From Opitutia bacterium (GTDB lineage: Bacteria; Verrucomicrobiota; Verrucomicrobiia; Opitutales; Opitutaceae): a stretch of DNA of 64,000 nucleotides. Every line of letters begins with the position of its first letter. The stretch's first letter is position 1. Both the position numbers and the translations under genes were made by a program. The notes beneath the pieces are model-generated. The model had not been told where the DNA came from. It saw only the letters and a program-made list of their open reading frames with translations, and searched no databases. Of this stretch, positions 1-9,240 are shown piece after piece. Where the stretch lies: the NCBI GenBank assembly GCA_016187945.1, contig JACPIT010000006.1, forward strand, positions 1 to 64,000. Direction: 5' to 3'.

Positions 1-80
1 CACTCCGGCTGGGGCTCGGCCCACGCCGTCTCGATCTGTTTGACCAACTCTTCTCCCAACAACGGAAAGGTGCGAGCCAT
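1..80 (-). CDS. N-terminal fragment of an unidentified protein, cut by the window edge
   Basis: An ATG at position 80 on the minus strand opens a frame that stays open to the window edge, 26 complete codons, beginning MARTFPLLGEELVKQ. It lies divergently from the phosphatase gene that follows, which fits a shared upstream region. The visible part is too short to assign a family. The frame has sensible amino-acid composition, but a chance open frame is possible at this GC content. Confidence 0.4.
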   Translation of the reverse strand, partial: MARTFPLLGEELVKQIETAWAEPQPE

Positions 81-135
81 CCGTCCATCTCAGCGGCTTC
101 CGCCCGCCTCGTAAAGTCTATTAGCTAGCGGACGT

Positions 136-144
136 TGGTATAAT
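136..144 (+). promoter_or_regulatory. Extended -10 promoter (TGGTATAAT)
   Basis: A perfect TATAAT at 139-144 is preceded by TG one base upstream, the extended -10 form. No convincing -35 lies 17 bp upstream, as is usual for extended -10 promoters. Transcription would start near 151. This puts the TTG at 146 outside the mRNA and favours the GTG at 203 as start of the phosphatase gene. Confidence 0.6.
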
Positions 145-202
145 CTTGGGATTGTGTTGCTGTTTGTTCGCACCGAATCATTGGCGCGCTCTGAATTCTT
201 CC

Positions 203-1138
203 GTGGTCAACTCGCCCTCCGTCGCCGTCATCGATATCGGCAGCAACTCCATCAAAGTGCTCGTCGCCGCGCGCGCTCCTGACGGCGGCCTCGAAATCCG
301 ACTGCACAAGTCCCTCGACGCGCGCATCAGCGCCGGCATCAGTGCCGCCGAGCCACGCCTGAGCGAGGAAGGCATGGCGCGCGGTATCGCCGCTGTGCAG
401 GAATTGCTCGCGCTTGCCGCGCCGCACGCACCCGCACGCACGCTGCTCGTCGCCACCAGTGCCGTGCGCGACGCCGCCAACGGCGCCGAGTTTCGCGCCC
501 GCATCCTCGCCGCTACCGGACACGATATTCGCATCCTGACCGGACGTGAGGAAGCCAACGGCATCGGCCGCGGCCTCACCGCCGATCCCGCGCTCGCCGA
601 CCTGAGCGACTTCTACGTCTTCGACCTCGGCGGCGGCTCGCTCGAATGCCTCGAGTTCCGCGACCGCCAGATTCAACAGGAACTCAGCCTCCAACTCGGT
701 TGCGTGCGCCTCACCGAGAAATTCGTCCGCGATCCGAGCGCGCCGTTCGCCGACGACAGCCGCACGCTCATCGCCGCGCATGTCGCCGCGACACTCCGCG
801 CGTCGAGTTTCCGCTTCGGCGCGACGCACTACGCCGTCGGCACCGGCGGCACGGTGGCGACCGTCCGCGCCATCCTCGGCGCCCGCTCGGGAAAGAAAGC
901 CGAGGAAACCGCTCCGCTCGTCACGACCACCGAGTTGGCCGCGCTACTCGACTTCCTCGCCCCGATGGCGCTCGAAGAACGCCGACGCATCCCCGGCCTC
1001 CCGTCCGCGCGCGCCGACGTGTTTCCGACGGCGATCGCGACGATCCTCGCCGTCGCCGACGCCGGCGGCTTCACGCAATTCCGCCACTCGTTCTACAACC
1101 TCCGCTACGGCCTCGCCGCGGAGTTGCTCGCAACGTAG
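203..1138 (+). CDS. Ppx/GppA family phosphatase (exopolyphosphatase-like)
   Basis: A 311-aa member of the ASKHA-fold Ppx/GppA family, which hydrolyses polyphosphate or pppGpp in the cytoplasm. Near the N-terminus is the nucleotide/phosphate loop IDIGSNSIKV, followed by TSAVRDAANG, LTGREEANGIGRG and the second phosphate-binding loop FDLGGGSLECLEF. The length of about 310 residues fits the short forms that lack the C-terminal HD domain of E. coli Ppx, so the substrate cannot be decided. The frame is open from a TTG at 146, but that codon lies next to the -10 box. The GTG at 203 follows the predicted transcript start by about 50 nt and comes just before the first conserved strand. Confidence 0.88.
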   Translation: MVNSPSVAVIDIGSNSIKVLVAARAPDGGLEIRLHKSLDARISAGISAAEPRLSEEGMARGIAAVQELLALAAPHAPARTLLVATSAVRDAANGAEFRARILAATGHDIRILTGREEANGIGRGLTADPALADLSDFYVFDLGGGSLECLEFRDRQIQQELSLQLGCVRLTEKFVRDPSAPFADDSRTLIAAHVAATLRASSFRFGATHYAVGTGGTVATVRAILGARSGKKAEETAPLVTTTELAALLDFLAPMALEERRRIPGLPSARADVFPTAIATILAVADAGGFTQFRHSFYNLRYGLAAELLAT

Positions 1139-1249
1139 CGCCGCTCCTCGTAGCGGAAGCCGTCAGGCTTTCGCCGCTTCGGGCGGGCGAAATTCTTGCG
1201 AATTCCCCTACCACACTGCGTAGCTTGCGACCGACATCACCCGCGCAAC

Positions 1250-2170
1250 CTACAGCTTGCGCAGCGCCGCGAGCATCGCTTCGAAATCCGCCGGCAACGG
1301 CGCGCGCAAATCGAGCGTCTTGCCGTTCACCGGATGTGTCAGCACGAGATGCTCAGCGTGCAACATCACGCGCGGCACGGCCGGCATCGCGGGATTTTGT
1401 TTCCACCCGTAAGTCGGATCGCCGAGCAGCGGGTGCCCGATCGATTTCAGGTGCACGCGAATCTGATGTGTGCGCCCCGAGTGAATCCGACAGCGCACGA
1501 ACGCCGCCGCTTCGCCGAATTTCTCCAGCAGCGTCCAATCCGTCCGCGCCGGCCGGCCTCCCTCGCCCGTCGTCATGCGGTGCCGATGCACTGGATGACG
1601 CGCGATGGCGCGATCGATCACGCCGCTCATCGCCTTCGGCACGCCACTGACGAGCGCGACGTATTCTTTCAGCAACGTGCGCGATGCAAACTGGTCCGAC
1701 AGCGCGCGGTGCGCCGCGTCGTTCTTCGCGACGACGAGCAGGCCGGTCGTTTCCTTGTCGATGCGGTGCACGATGCCCGGCCGCTCGACGCCGCCGACGC
1801 CGCTCAATTCGCCTTCGCAGTGCGCCAGCAACGCGTGCACGAGCGTGTCCTCGCCCGTGCCGACGCCGGGATGCACGACCATGCCGGCCGCCTTGTTGAG
1901 CACGATGAGGTGCTTGTCCTCAAAAATCACGTCGAGCGGGATGTCGACCGGCTTGAGTTCGGCCGGCTTCGCCTCCGGCATCGAAAATTCGATCGTCTGT
2001 CCGCCGCGCACATCGTCGCTCTGCGCGACGACCTTGCCGTCGACCTTCCCGAGCCCGGCCGCGATGGCGCGCTGAATTGCCGCGCGGCTGTGCTCGGGAA
2101 ACGCGTGCGCGAGCACCTTGTCGGTGCGTTCACGACGCGAGCCTTCGGGAAATTTGTAAGTAGACGACAC
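1250..2170 (-). CDS. rluD: RluA/RluD family 23S rRNA pseudouridine synthase
   Basis: A 306-aa protein with an N-terminal S4 RNA-binding domain (about residues 14-60) and a pseudouridine synthase domain. The family signature HRIDKETTGLLVVAKN is complete, with catalytic Asp at about residue 138. RluD converts uridines 1911, 1915 and 1917 of 23S rRNA helix 69 in E. coli. Length and S4 plus catalytic architecture match RluD or RluC rather than the shorter RluA, but the target uridines cannot be read from sequence. It is convergent with the Ppx/GppA gene. The upstream gap carries two inverted repeats. Confidence 0.88.
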   Translation of the reverse strand: MSSTYKFPEGSRRERTDKVLAHAFPEHSRAAIQRAIAAGLGKVDGKVVAQSDDVRGGQTIEFSMPEAKPAELKPVDIPLDVIFEDKHLIVLNKAAGMVVHPGVGTGEDTLVHALLAHCEGELSGVGGVERPGIVHRIDKETTGLLVVAKNDAAHRALSDQFASRTLLKEYVALVSGVPKAMSGVIDRAIARHPVHRHRMTTGEGGRPARTDWTLLEKFGEAAAFVRCRIHSGRTHQIRVHLKSIGHPLLGDPTYGWKQNPAMPAVPRVMLHAEHLVLTHPVNGKTLDLRAPLPADFEAMLAALRKL

Positions 2171-2210
2171 CGCGCGGCACGGTTGAGAGGAGCGCGCCGC
2201 TCCGCAAGAT

Positions 2211-2285
2211 TGGAGGCGGGGCCATCAGCCCCGCGAGCTGCGCGCTGCGAAGGCGAAATTCGCGGGGCTGATGGCCCCGCCTCCA
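2211..2285. repeat. Long inverted repeat, family A copy 1 (TGGAGGCGGGGCCATCAGCC)
   Basis: Two perfect 25-bp arms (2211-2235 and 2261-2285) enclose a 25-bp spacer, in the gap between rluD and the adenosine deaminase gene. The same arm sequence recurs at 58,184-58,259, so this is a dispersed element and not only a local terminator. Confidence 0.92.
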
Positions 2286-2345
2286 TGAAATCCAGCCGTG
2301 TAGATCGCCCACTTGCGCGCCACCTAACACGCAGCGTGCATCGTT

Positions 2346-2417
2346 CGTAGCAGCCGACGTGAGGAGGCTGGCGAAGGCGACGCCATGTTCCTCAGCCTCC
2401 TTACGTCGGCTGCTACG
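2346..2417. repeat. Long inverted repeat (CGTAGCAGCCGACGT family)
   Basis: Arms starting CGTAGCAGCCGACGT and ending ACGTCGGCTGCTACG, with further pairing of GGAGGCTG and CAGCCTCC inside. It sits directly after the stop of the minus-strand adenosine deaminase gene, so it may also act as its transcription end. A single copy was seen in this window. Confidence 0.85.
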
Positions 2418-3414
2418 AGGCGGACGCTTGCACCGCGATGATCGCGTCCAGCTCAGCGAGGTGCGGCGCTTTTTGCGCGTCCGTCAGCAGCGCCAGCTCG
2501 AAGCCGTTGCGCGCGAGCTGCGCGAGTTCGCGGCGCGTGAAGCCGCGGTGCTCGGCGAGCGCGAGGTAGTCGTCCGCGAGCGTATTGCCGAAGGAAATCG
2601 GGTCGTCGGTGCTCACCGTCACCTTCACACCAGCGTCGAAGAGCGTGCGGATCGGGTGCGTCGCGAGCGTGATGCCGGGCATCAGCTTGTCGTTGCTGAT
2701 CGGACACACGTCGAGGCCGACGCCCGCGCGCGCGAGTTGCGCGAGCAGCGTGGCGTCCTCCGCGGCGCGCACGCCGTGCTGGATCCGGTGGGGATTCAGC
2801 TCGTCCATCACGTAGCGCACGAAGTCCGCGCCCATGAACTCGCCCGCGTGCGCCTTGGTGTATTTGCCATCCTTGCGCGCCGCGGCCCAATACTCGCACG
2901 TCCACGGTTCGACGGCGTGGTCCTCGGGGCCGTGCAGATCGATGCCGTCGAGCTCCGGCCAGGTGAGCGCGTCGGCGAGCACCGATTCCATTTTTGGCGG
3001 GCGTCCGCGGTGGTGGATGCCGAAAAAGATCCGCACCTCGAGTCCGCGCGGCACGGCAGCGCGGATCGCTTGCGCGACGGCGCGCCCGTCGAAGCCGAGA
3101 AACTCCACGCCGCCTGAGGCGAAGCTCGTCTCCACGTAGCGGACGTTTTGCGCGAGGTGCTGCGCGAAGATCAGCTTCGCCGCCTCGTGGTAGCGCTCGG
3201 GCGACGTGAACCACGAGAACGCCATGTCGAGCAGCTCGGCCTCGAAATGCGCGAAGTCGCGAAACTTGAAGTGCGGCGCCCACGAGTCTGGCGTGCGATC
3301 GCGGAACTCCGGGCGCACGCGCCGCAGCAATTCGAGCGGCAGCGCGCCCTCGAGGTGCAGGTGCGTCTCCGTCTTCGGGAGCGATTGGACGAACTTTGAA
3401 AGCTCGGAGCGCAT
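2413..3414 (-). CDS. Adenosine deaminase-like amidohydrolase
   Basis: A 333-aa protein of the adenosine/AMP deaminase family (metal-dependent TIM barrel), which hydrolyses adenosine or a related aminopurine to the oxo form and ammonia. The N-terminal metal motif TETHLHLEG gives the two zinc-binding histidines at about residues 18 and 20. Further conserved blocks are KAHAGE, which carries the catalytic Glu, RIQHGVRA with a metal or substrate His, and VSTDDP with the metal Asp. Length is usual for bacterial adenosine deaminase. Other purine-like substrates (for example the adenine deaminase-like subfamily) cannot be excluded. The start MRSELSK precedes the first motif by the normal distance. 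Confidence 0.88.
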   Translation of the reverse strand: MRSELSKFVQSLPKTETHLHLEGALPLELLRRVRPEFRDRTPDSWAPHFKFRDFAHFEAELLDMAFSWFTSPERYHEAAKLIFAQHLAQNVRYVETSFASGGVEFLGFDGRAVAQAIRAAVPRGLEVRIFFGIHHRGRPPKMESVLADALTWPELDGIDLHGPEDHAVEPWTCEYWAAARKDGKYTKAHAGEFMGADFVRYVMDELNPHRIQHGVRAAEDATLLAQLARAGVGLDVCPISNDKLMPGITLATHPIRTLFDAGVKVTVSTDDPISFGNTLADDYLALAEHRGFTRRELAQLARNGFELALLTDAQKAPHLAELDAIIAVQASAS

Positions 3415-3420
3415 CGTCGG

Positions 3421-3485
3421 TGGTAGGGCGAGTCGTCCCCGACGAGCCGCAACGCACGACGGCTCACCGGGACGGTTCGCCCTAC
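3421..3485. repeat. Long inverted repeat, family D copy 1 (GGTAGGGCGAGTCGTCC)
   Basis: The left arm begins GGTAGGGCGAGTCGTCCC and the right arm ends GGACGGTTCGCCCTACC, imperfectly paired. It fills the whole gap between the aminopeptidase gene and the adenosine deaminase gene, both on the minus strand. Close relatives lie at 22,056-22,131 and, by outer arm only, at 62,461-62,527. Confidence 0.85.
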
Positions 3486-3486
3486 C

Positions 3487-4605
3487 TCATTTCACTTTCA
3501 GCAACTGATCCGGATCCAGCTTCTGCAGCGCCTTCGGCACGAAGAGGCCGTCCTTGCGGATGAGCTTTCCGTCGAACCAGATTTCGCCGCCGCCGTAGTC
3601 GGGACGCTGGATGCAGACCATGTCCCAGTGCACGGCGGACTTGTTGCCGTTGCCGCCGATCTCGTAGGCCTGGCCGGGCGTGAAGTGGAAGGAGCCCGCG
3701 ATCTTCTCGTCGAAGAGAATGTCGCGCATCGGCTGCTGGATGTGCGGATTGAAACCGATTGCGAACTCGCCGACGTAGCGCGAGCCGGCGTCGGTATCGA
3801 GAATCTCGTTCAGACGCTTCGTGTTGTTGCTCGCCGCCTCGACGATCTTGCCGGCCTTGAAGGTGAGCTTGATGTTGTCGAACGCGGTGCCGAGGTAAAC
3901 GGTCGGCGCGTTGTAGCTGATCGTGCCCTCGACGCTGTCCTTCACCGGGCAGGAGAACACTTCGCCGTCGGGGATGTTGCGCAAGCCGCCGCACGGCACG
4001 GCGCCGATGCCTTTGATCGAGAAACGCAGGTCGGTGCCCGGGCCCTTGAGGTGGACGCGGTCGGTCTTGTTCATCAAGTCCGTGAGCGCCTTCATGCCCG
4101 GGCCGTAGCGGCGGTAGTCGAAGGTGCAGACGCGGAAATAAAAATCCTCGAACGCCTCGGTGCTCATGCCTGCCTGCTGCGCCATGGCGGACGACGGCCA
4201 GCGAAGCACGACCCACTTGGTCTTGTTCACGCGGTAATCGAGCACGGGCTTCATGATCTTCGCGACGAGCTGAACCTTTTCCGAGGGCACGTCGGAGGTC
4301 TCGAAAATGTTATCGGAGCCGCGCACCGCGATGTAGGCCGCCATCTTCTGCATGCGGGCCAGCTCGACGTCGACGGAGACCTGGTATTGCTCGGCCTGCG
4401 CGCCCTGGAGCAACTCGCGCGTGATGCGCGCGCGCTGGATGTTCACGTAGGGCAACGCGCCGCGTGCGCGCGCCGCGCGGACCAGAGCGACCACGAAGAG
4501 GTCGGGAATATCGAACGCGTCGATGAGCACGCGCTCGCCTTTTTTCAGGTCCGTGGAGAACCCAGTGAGGACATCAGCCAGTTTCGCGAAACGGGGATCG
4601 GACAT
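3487..4605 (-). CDS. M29 family aminopeptidase (thermophilic metalloprotease type)
   Basis: A 372-aa protein starting [13 protein letters not shown], recognisable as peptidase family M29 (aminopeptidase T/S/II), cytosolic enzymes with a dinuclear metal centre that remove N-terminal residues. Conserved blocks include [15 protein letters not shown], the TISYNAP strand, and the late [20 protein letters not shown] segment that normally provides metal ligands. The frame is open far upstream to 5019, but that extension is low-complexity and Arg-rich, crosses two inverted repeats and looks non-coding. A second, diverged M29 protein lies at 14,514. Confidence 0.88.
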   Translation of the reverse strand: MSDPRFAKLADVLTGFSTDLKKGERVLIDAFDIPDLFVVALVRAARARGALPYVNIQRARITRELLQGAQAEQYQVSVDVELARMQKMAAYIAVRGSDNIFETSDVPSEKVQLVAKIMKPVLDYRVNKTKWVVLRWPSSAMAQQAGMSTEAFEDFYFRVCTFDYRRYGPGMKALTDLMNKTDRVHLKGPGTDLRFSIKGIGAVPCGGLRNIPDGEVFSCPVKDSVEGTISYNAPTVYLGTAFDNIKLTFKAGKIVEAASNNTKRLNEILDTDAGSRYVGEFAIGFNPHIQQPMRDILFDEKIAGSFHFTPGQAYEIGGNGNKSAVHWDMVCIQRPDYGGGEIWFDGKLIRKDGLFVPKALQKLDPDQLLKVK

Positions 4606-4683
4606 CCGCAAGCTATCGCCCGCCGCCGCGCGGCCTTCAACAGCAAAGGCGCCGTGGGAGTCGCCCGCGACGACGGGCTCCGA

Positions 4684-4777
4684 TCGAGGTGGGCGTCGCT
4701 GTCCCAGCGACGCCAAGGAGGCTCGATGCGCCCGCCGCGCCCGCTGTCGCCGTTGGTCCAGCGGCGACCACCTTCGA
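4684..4777. repeat. Imperfect inverted repeat
   Basis: The left arm near 4684-4705 (TCGAGGTGGGCGTCGCTGTC) pairs imperfectly with the right arm near 4756-4777 (GTCCAGCGGCGACCACCTTC). It stands directly beside the family B element that follows, so the gap between lpxK and the aminopeptidase gene holds two palindromic units in tandem. Confidence 0.5.
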
Positions 4778-4788
4778 GTCCGCTGCGA

Positions 4789-4870
4789 CTGGAGGGCCGA
4801 GCTCCCGCGAGGCCGTTCGCGTGCGGACGCGACATCACCTTCGCGGCCTCGCAGGAGCTCGGCCCTCCAG
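4789..4870. repeat. Long inverted repeat, family B copy 1 (CTGGAGGGCCGAGCTCCCGC)
   Basis: The 27-bp arms read CTGGAGGGCCGAGCTCCCGC then GAGGCCG, and the reverse, with one mismatch (CGCAGG against CGCGGG). It lies between the lpxK stop and the aminopeptidase start. The same arm occurs at 14,450-14,513 with a different, shorter spacer. Confidence 0.92.
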
Positions 4871-4888
4871 GTCGTCCGGCTTTGATGC

Positions 4889-6133
4889 TCACTGCGCCGC
4901 GACTGCCGCCTCGGCATCGGGCTCGTTCGGCTCCGGCAATTCGTTCGCCGGCAGGCCGCGCGGGAAACAGATCTTGCCCACCGCTTCCTTGAAGTCCGAG
5001 GCGCCGCGCAGGATTTCAATCTCGAGCCGCAGGAAATAAAGCGGGCGCGCCGGATGCTGATCCGCTGGCGTGATGCGCACGGCGTCTTTCTCCGTCGTCA
5101 CGATGAACTCCGCACCGGCCTTCTCGGCCTCCGCATAAACTTCGCGCAGATCGTCCGACGTGAAACGATAGTGGTCGAGAAACCGCCGCGCGTAGACGAG
5201 GTGCGCCCCACCCTCGCGCAGGAAGCGCTCGAAGCTCTCCGGCGTCGCGATGCCGCTGAACGCCGCGATGCGTCGCCCCTTCAAGTCCTCGAGCGGACGC
5301 TTCTCGCCGTTGCCGACGCGCTGGAGGAATTGCGGCCGGTGCGCGCACTCGATGATCTCCGCGTGCGGGTTGTAGTGGCGGATGAGGTGCTCGAGTTCCT
5401 CGTCGCGGTGGCCGTTCGACTTCGTGAGGAAAACGTAGGACGCGCGCTTCAGGTGCTTCACGGGCTCGCGCAGGATGCCGCGCGGCAGCAGGAAGCCGTT
5501 GCCGAACGGATTCGTTTTGTCGACGAGCAGCAGGTTGAGGCGGCCCTTGAGCGGCAGATATTGAAAACCGTCGTCGAGCACGAGCGTGTCGCAGCCGAAG
5601 CGCTTGATCGCATACGCGCCGGCTTTCACGCGGTCCTTGTCGACGAGCACGACGACGCCAGGAAGATTTTTCGCGAGCATGAACGGCTCGTCGCCCGCCA
5701 GCTCCGAGTCGAGCAGCAGCCGCTCGCCGTCGCTCACGATGCGCGGCGGCTCGGCGTCCTGATGCGTGAAGTCGTGCCAGAGGCGTTTCCAGAGCGGCGG
5801 GGCCTTGCTCTTGTAGCCACGCGAGAGGATGGCGACCTTGCGGCCGCGGTCGCGCAGCGCGCGTGCGAACATCTCCACGACCGGCGTCTTGCCCGTGCCG
5901 CCCACGGTGAGATTGCCGACGACCACGACGAGGCAACCGAGCGGCGTGTCGTGAAAAATGCGTTTCCGGTAGAGCCAAAGCCGCGCCTGCACAATGCCGC
6001 TGAAAAGATACGAGCACGCCTGGAGAAACGCCGCGAAGACGAGCGCGCCGAAGCCCTCGCGTTTCCCCATGATGACGTCGATGCCGAACTGCTCGAATTC
6101 GTTGAGCTTGGAGCGAATCCAGCGATTAGGCAT
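4889..6133 (-). CDS. lpxK: Tetraacyldisaccharide 4'-kinase
   Basis: LpxK phosphorylates the 4' position of the tetraacyldisaccharide-1-phosphate precursor of lipid A at the inner membrane, so the cell should make a Gram-negative outer membrane. The 414-aa protein starts MPNRWIRSK. It has a hydrophobic N-terminal segment (about residues 28-48), the family's glycine-rich P-loop [12 protein letters not shown] at about 73-84, then [16 protein letters not shown] and [20 protein letters not shown], all characteristic of LpxK. The start was chosen because the upstream extension to 7018 lies antisense to the aminotransferase gene and has no LpxK similarity. The C-terminal 30 residues are acidic and Ala/Pro-rich, beyond the usual end of the domain. 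Confidence 0.93.
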   Translation of the reverse strand: MPNRWIRSKLNEFEQFGIDVIMGKREGFGALVFAAFLQACSYLFSGIVQARLWLYRKRIFHDTPLGCLVVVVGNLTVGGTGKTPVVEMFARALRDRGRKVAILSRGYKSKAPPLWKRLWHDFTHQDAEPPRIVSDGERLLLDSELAGDEPFMLAKNLPGVVVLVDKDRVKAGAYAIKRFGCDTLVLDDGFQYLPLKGRLNLLLVDKTNPFGNGFLLPRGILREPVKHLKRASYVFLTKSNGHRDEELEHLIRHYNPHAEIIECAHRPQFLQRVGNGEKRPLEDLKGRRIAAFSGIATPESFERFLREGGAHLVYARRFLDHYRFTSDDLREVYAEAEKAGAEFIVTTEKDAVRITPADQHPARPLYFLRLEIEILRGASDFKEAVGKICFPRGLPANELPEPNEPDAEAAVAAQ

Positions 6134-6229
6134 GACGTGAAATGGCTTTGACCGCGCGACGCGCGCGAATGCTTTTATGGTCACCTTGATGCCGGCCGCG
6201 CAAGTGGCAACTCCGGTGTCGCGCCTCCC

Positions 6230-7306
6230 ATGCCCTACAAGCTCTACATCCCCGGCCCGATCGCGGTCTCCGAGAAAACCCTGCGCGCCATGGCGCAGCC
6301 CATGATCGGCCATCGTGGCAGCGAATTCATCGCGCTCTATCGCAGCATGACTCCCGGCCTGCAGGCGCTGTTCGGCACGAAGAATTCCGTCTACCTCGCG
6401 ACGAGCAGCGCGTGGGGCGTGATGGAAGGGACGCTCCGCAACGTCGTCCGCAAAAAAGTGCTCTGCTGCATGAACGGCGCGTTCTCGGACAAGTGGCTCG
6501 ACGTCGCGCGCCGCTGCGGCCTCGAGGCCGCCGGCCTGCAATCCGAGTGGGGCCAACCGGTCGACCCGGCCGCGCTCCGTGCCGAACTCGCGAAAGGCGG
6601 CTACGACGCCGTCACGATCATTCACAACGAAACGTCCTGCGGTTGCATGAGCGACCTGCCCGCGCTCGCCGCCGTGCTGCGCGAATTTCCCGACGTGATC
6701 GCGATCGTGGACACCGTCAGCTCGTTCAGCGCCGTGCCGATCAACCAGGACGCGCTCGGCCTCGACATCGTCCTCGCCGGTTCGCAAAAGGCGCTCGCGC
6801 TCCCGCCGGGCATCACGGTTTTCTCGGTCTCGCAACGCGCCCGCGACCGCGCTGCGACGTCGCCGACCCGCGGCTACTATTTCGACCTCGTCGAATTCGA
6901 GAAAAACCACGAAGGCGGCATGACGCCCAGCACGCCGGTGATCCCGCTGATCTACGCGCTGCGCTCGAAGCTCGACGACATCGCCGCCGAGGGACTCGAG
7001 GCGCGTTACGCGCGTCACGTGAAACTGAACCGCGTCGTGCGCGAGTGGGGCTACGCGAAAGGTTTCAAACTTTTCCCCGAGGAGCGCTTCGCTTCCGTCT
7101 CGCTCAACTGCTTCGCGAACACGCGCGGCATCGACCTGCCCGCGCTGAACACGAAGCTGAAAGCACGCGGTTTCCTAATCGACGGCGGCTACGGCAAGCT
7201 GAAGGGAAAGACCTTCCGCATCTCGAACATGGGCGACGAAACCGACGCCACCATCGCCGAACTCCTCGCCGCGCTCGACGCGTCGATGGCTGAGATCGGA
7301 GCCTAA
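6230..7306 (+). CDS. Class V aminotransferase (serine/alanine-glyoxylate/phosphoserine group)
   Basis: A 358-aa PLP enzyme of fold type I. The N-terminal YIPGP is the typical start of the alanine-glyoxylate/serine-pyruvate and archaeal-type phosphoserine aminotransferase group. The [11 protein letters not shown] loop, HNETSCG, the IVDTVSSF strand with the Asp that binds the pyridine nitrogen, and the Schiff-base lysine in [11 protein letters not shown] (about K187) are all visible. Length is normal. Substrate cannot be fixed. A phosphoserine aminotransferase role is attractive because a SerB-like phosphatase lies 17 kb away, but this is inference. It is divergent from lpxK with a 96-bp gap, and a strong inverted repeat follows the stop. 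Confidence 0.85.
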   Translation: MPYKLYIPGPIAVSEKTLRAMAQPMIGHRGSEFIALYRSMTPGLQALFGTKNSVYLATSSAWGVMEGTLRNVVRKKVLCCMNGAFSDKWLDVARRCGLEAAGLQSEWGQPVDPAALRAELAKGGYDAVTIIHNETSCGCMSDLPALAAVLREFPDVIAIVDTVSSFSAVPINQDALGLDIVLAGSQKALALPPGITVFSVSQRARDRAATSPTRGYYFDLVEFEKNHEGGMTPSTPVIPLIYALRSKLDDIAAEGLEARYARHVKLNRVVREWGYAKGFKLFPEERFASVSLNCFANTRGIDLPALNTKLKARGFLIDGGYGKLKGKTFRISNMGDETDATIAELLAALDASMAEIGA

Positions 7307-7330
7307 GCGGCGGTCGCGGCGCTGACTGAC

Positions 7331-7410
7331 TGTAGGAGCGGCTTTACGCCGCGACTCGTTCGCACGCCTTACACGCTTCGCAGCAATCGCGGCGTAAAGC
7401 CGCTCCTACA
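7331..7410. repeat. Long perfect inverted repeat (TGTAGGAGCGGCTTTACGCC)
   Basis: The arms of about 24 bp are perfect: TGTAGGAGCGGCTTTACGCC then GCGA, and the exact reverse complement ending at 7410. The spacer is about 32 bp. It lies between the aminotransferase and TPR genes, both plus strand. The outer TGTAG and CTACA ends resemble those of several other elements here. Confidence 0.9.
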
Positions 7411-7460
7411 ACTGCGTAGCCACGCTTGCGCCGTTTGCGCCCGCGCGACAGAAATGCCGC

Positions 7461-8675
7461 ATGGCCCGTCTGCTCGCGTTCTTCTTTTCGCTGTCTCTCG
7501 CCACGGCGCTCAGCGCCGCCGATCGCACGCCAGAGCGTTTCGCGCTCGATTTTGCCGAAGCCAACGCGCGCTCCGACGCGGCAAAGCACGATCAGGCGAT
7601 TCCGCTCTACGAATCGCTGCTGAAGGAGCAGCCGAAAAGCGGCGAACTGAACTTCCGCTACGCTTATGCGCTGTATCTTCGATCGCTGACGCCGGAGTTC
7701 GACGGCAAGCCCGGCAATCTGCAGCGCAAGAAAGCGCGCAAAGCCCTCGAGGTCGCGCGCACCTCGGACTTCAAGGAGCCGCTCGTCGGCCTGCTGCTCG
7801 CGCACATCAAGGCCGATGGATCGATCGATAAACCGAAATATTCCGCCAATCCCGTCGCCGATCTAGCGATGCAGGAAGGCGAGGCGGCGTTCGTCCAACG
7901 CGATCTCGACGCAGCGTTCGTCGCGTATCAGCGCGCCCTCGAAGCTGACCCGAAACTCTATCGCGCTGCGCTCTTTGCCGGCGACTGTTTGTTCGTCGCG
8001 GGCAAGCACGACCAGGCGATCGTCTGGTTCCGCCGCGCCACAGAGATCGATCCCAACCAAGAGGTCGCCTATCGCTACTGGGGCGACGCACTCGCGAAAC
8101 AGGGCAAAATCCGCGAAGCGCTCGTGCAGATGGCCGAGGCGTTCGTCGCCGATCCTTACGGTGGCCTCGCGTGGCGAACCTTGAAAGAGGTCGCGGAACC
8201 GGCCGGACGACGGCACAAATTGCCGGCGTTCAAGTTGCCCGCCGCTCGCGTCGAATGGGACACGGCGAAGAAAGAGGTTCACCTCGGCCTGGAGGAGAAA
8301 AAGTTCACGCCCATCGACCTCCTCTACGGATTAGCTCGTTCCAAGTGGGCGCAGGAAGAGTTCGCGAAGCGCTTCCCTGGCCAGCCTTATCGCCACTCGC
8401 TACCCGAGGAAGTCGCCGCTCTCGAATCTCTGCTTCAGTTCGCCAAGGAGATTCCCGCTGCCGAAAAGCCCGCTCCCGATCTTTTGAAGGACTTGGAGAA
8501 CTTCAAACCCACCCTCGAACTCCTCACGCGAGTGCGCGACGAAGGTCTGCTCGAATCCTTCGTGCTTTTCCTCTGTGCCGACGCCGGCATTGCCCAGGAC
8601 TACCCCGCTTACCGCGCCGCCCATCGCGACAAATTGCGCGAATTTGTCCGGCGCTACTTCGTGAATCTCGACTGA
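7461..8675 (+). CDS. Secreted/periplasmic TPR-repeat protein
   Basis: A 404-aa protein beginning MARLLAFFFSLSLATALSAA, a clear Sec signal peptide with likely cleavage after about residue 20. The mature part has tetratricopeptide-like helices: residues about 30-80 contain SGELNFRYAYALYLRS, and about 135-225 contain two better TPR units (AAFVAYQRALEADPKLYRAA and QAIVWFRRATEIDPNQEVAY). The C-terminal 150 residues are helical and without a known motif. TPR proteins act as protein-protein scaffolds, and no specific partner is suggested by the neighbours. It is expected in the periplasm. Confidence 0.8.
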   Translation: MARLLAFFFSLSLATALSAADRTPERFALDFAEANARSDAAKHDQAIPLYESLLKEQPKSGELNFRYAYALYLRSLTPEFDGKPGNLQRKKARKALEVARTSDFKEPLVGLLLAHIKADGSIDKPKYSANPVADLAMQEGEAAFVQRDLDAAFVAYQRALEADPKLYRAALFAGDCLFVAGKHDQAIVWFRRATEIDPNQEVAYRYWGDALAKQGKIREALVQMAEAFVADPYGGLAWRTLKEVAEPAGRRHKLPAFKLPAARVEWDTAKKEVHLGLEEKKFTPIDLLYGLARSKWAQEEFAKRFPGQPYRHSLPEEVAALESLLQFAKEIPAAEKPAPDLLKDLENFKPTLELLTRVRDEGLLESFVLFLCADAGIAQDYPAYRAAHRDKLREFVRRYFVNLD

Positions 8676-8751
8676 GTCGAAAACGGGCCCGCGCGTAATC
8701 GACAAGCCGCTCTCAACGCGACCGGTGCAGCGCAGGGCTACCGAAGGTGCT

Positions 8752-9072
8752 TCACGCTTTGGAAATGAGGCCGACCGCGCCCGTGGCTTCGATCCAGCGC
8801 TTGGCCGTCAGGACGAAGCTGTTCAAGCCGGCCTGTTTTCTAATCCCATCGAATTCGATGGGATTGAAGCCGGGATTGTTCAGTTGCTCCCAGATTCCGA
8901 GGAACTCGATGGTGTTGCGGCTGCGCAGCCAATTCGAAATCAGGTAGTCCGTTCGCTCGGCATCCTTGTAGCGCGCAATGTCGGTCAGGCAGATGAAATC
9001 GCGCTCATCGTCGGACAGAACCCCGACGGCCGAGCCCTTCACTTGGAGGGTGCTTCGCTTGGATTTGCTCAT
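8752..9072 (-). pseudogene. KilA-N domain protein, C-terminally truncated remnant
   Basis: The frame starting MSKSKRSTLQVKG encodes about 106 residues that look like the N-terminal half of a bacterial KilA-N domain protein: DFICLTDIARYKD, LISNWLRSRNTIEFLG, FVLTAKRWIEATGAVGLISKA. In complete members this is followed directly by a G-R-Y-G-G-T-F-AHKDIAFEFASW-type segment and a C-terminal domain, giving about 270 residues. Here a TGA ends the frame right after ISKA and no continuation is seen downstream. The gene is probably a broken phage- or mobile-element-derived DNA-binding protein, but a short functional form is possible. Confidence 0.7.
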
Positions 9073-9240
9073 GACGAACGAGAGAAGGAATTCGCACAGC
9101 ACCCCGCCCGCGTGAGTGGCGCTGACGGATGAACGCCGGTGTCGCGTTGGCCCGGGAAGGTTGTGCGATCTCGCCCCAATTGGGTCAAGGTCGAGGCTGA
9201 GTTAGCGACGTGGCGCCAATCGAAAGCGGCCCGAGTCCCC

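Noticed and set aside
146-202. TTG at 146 as start of the Ppx/GppA gene
   Set aside because: It lies two bases after the TATAAT box, upstream of the expected transcript start. The GTG at 203 is better.
2211-2285. Interpreting the intergenic inverted repeats only as Rho-independent terminators
   Set aside because: Arms are too long, spacers of 25 bp or more, no T-runs follow, and identical arms recur at distant sites, so most are dispersed repeat elements. Only 14,410-14,439 and 24,392-24,421 look like true terminators.
4606-5019. N-terminal extension of the first M29 aminopeptidase to 510 residues
   Set aside because: The extra sequence crosses two inverted repeats and part of lpxK, is Arg-rich and not conserved in the family.
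6134-7018. N-terminal extension of LpxK to 709 residues
   Set aside because: It is antisense to the aminotransferase gene. LpxK starts naturally at MPNRWIRSK.
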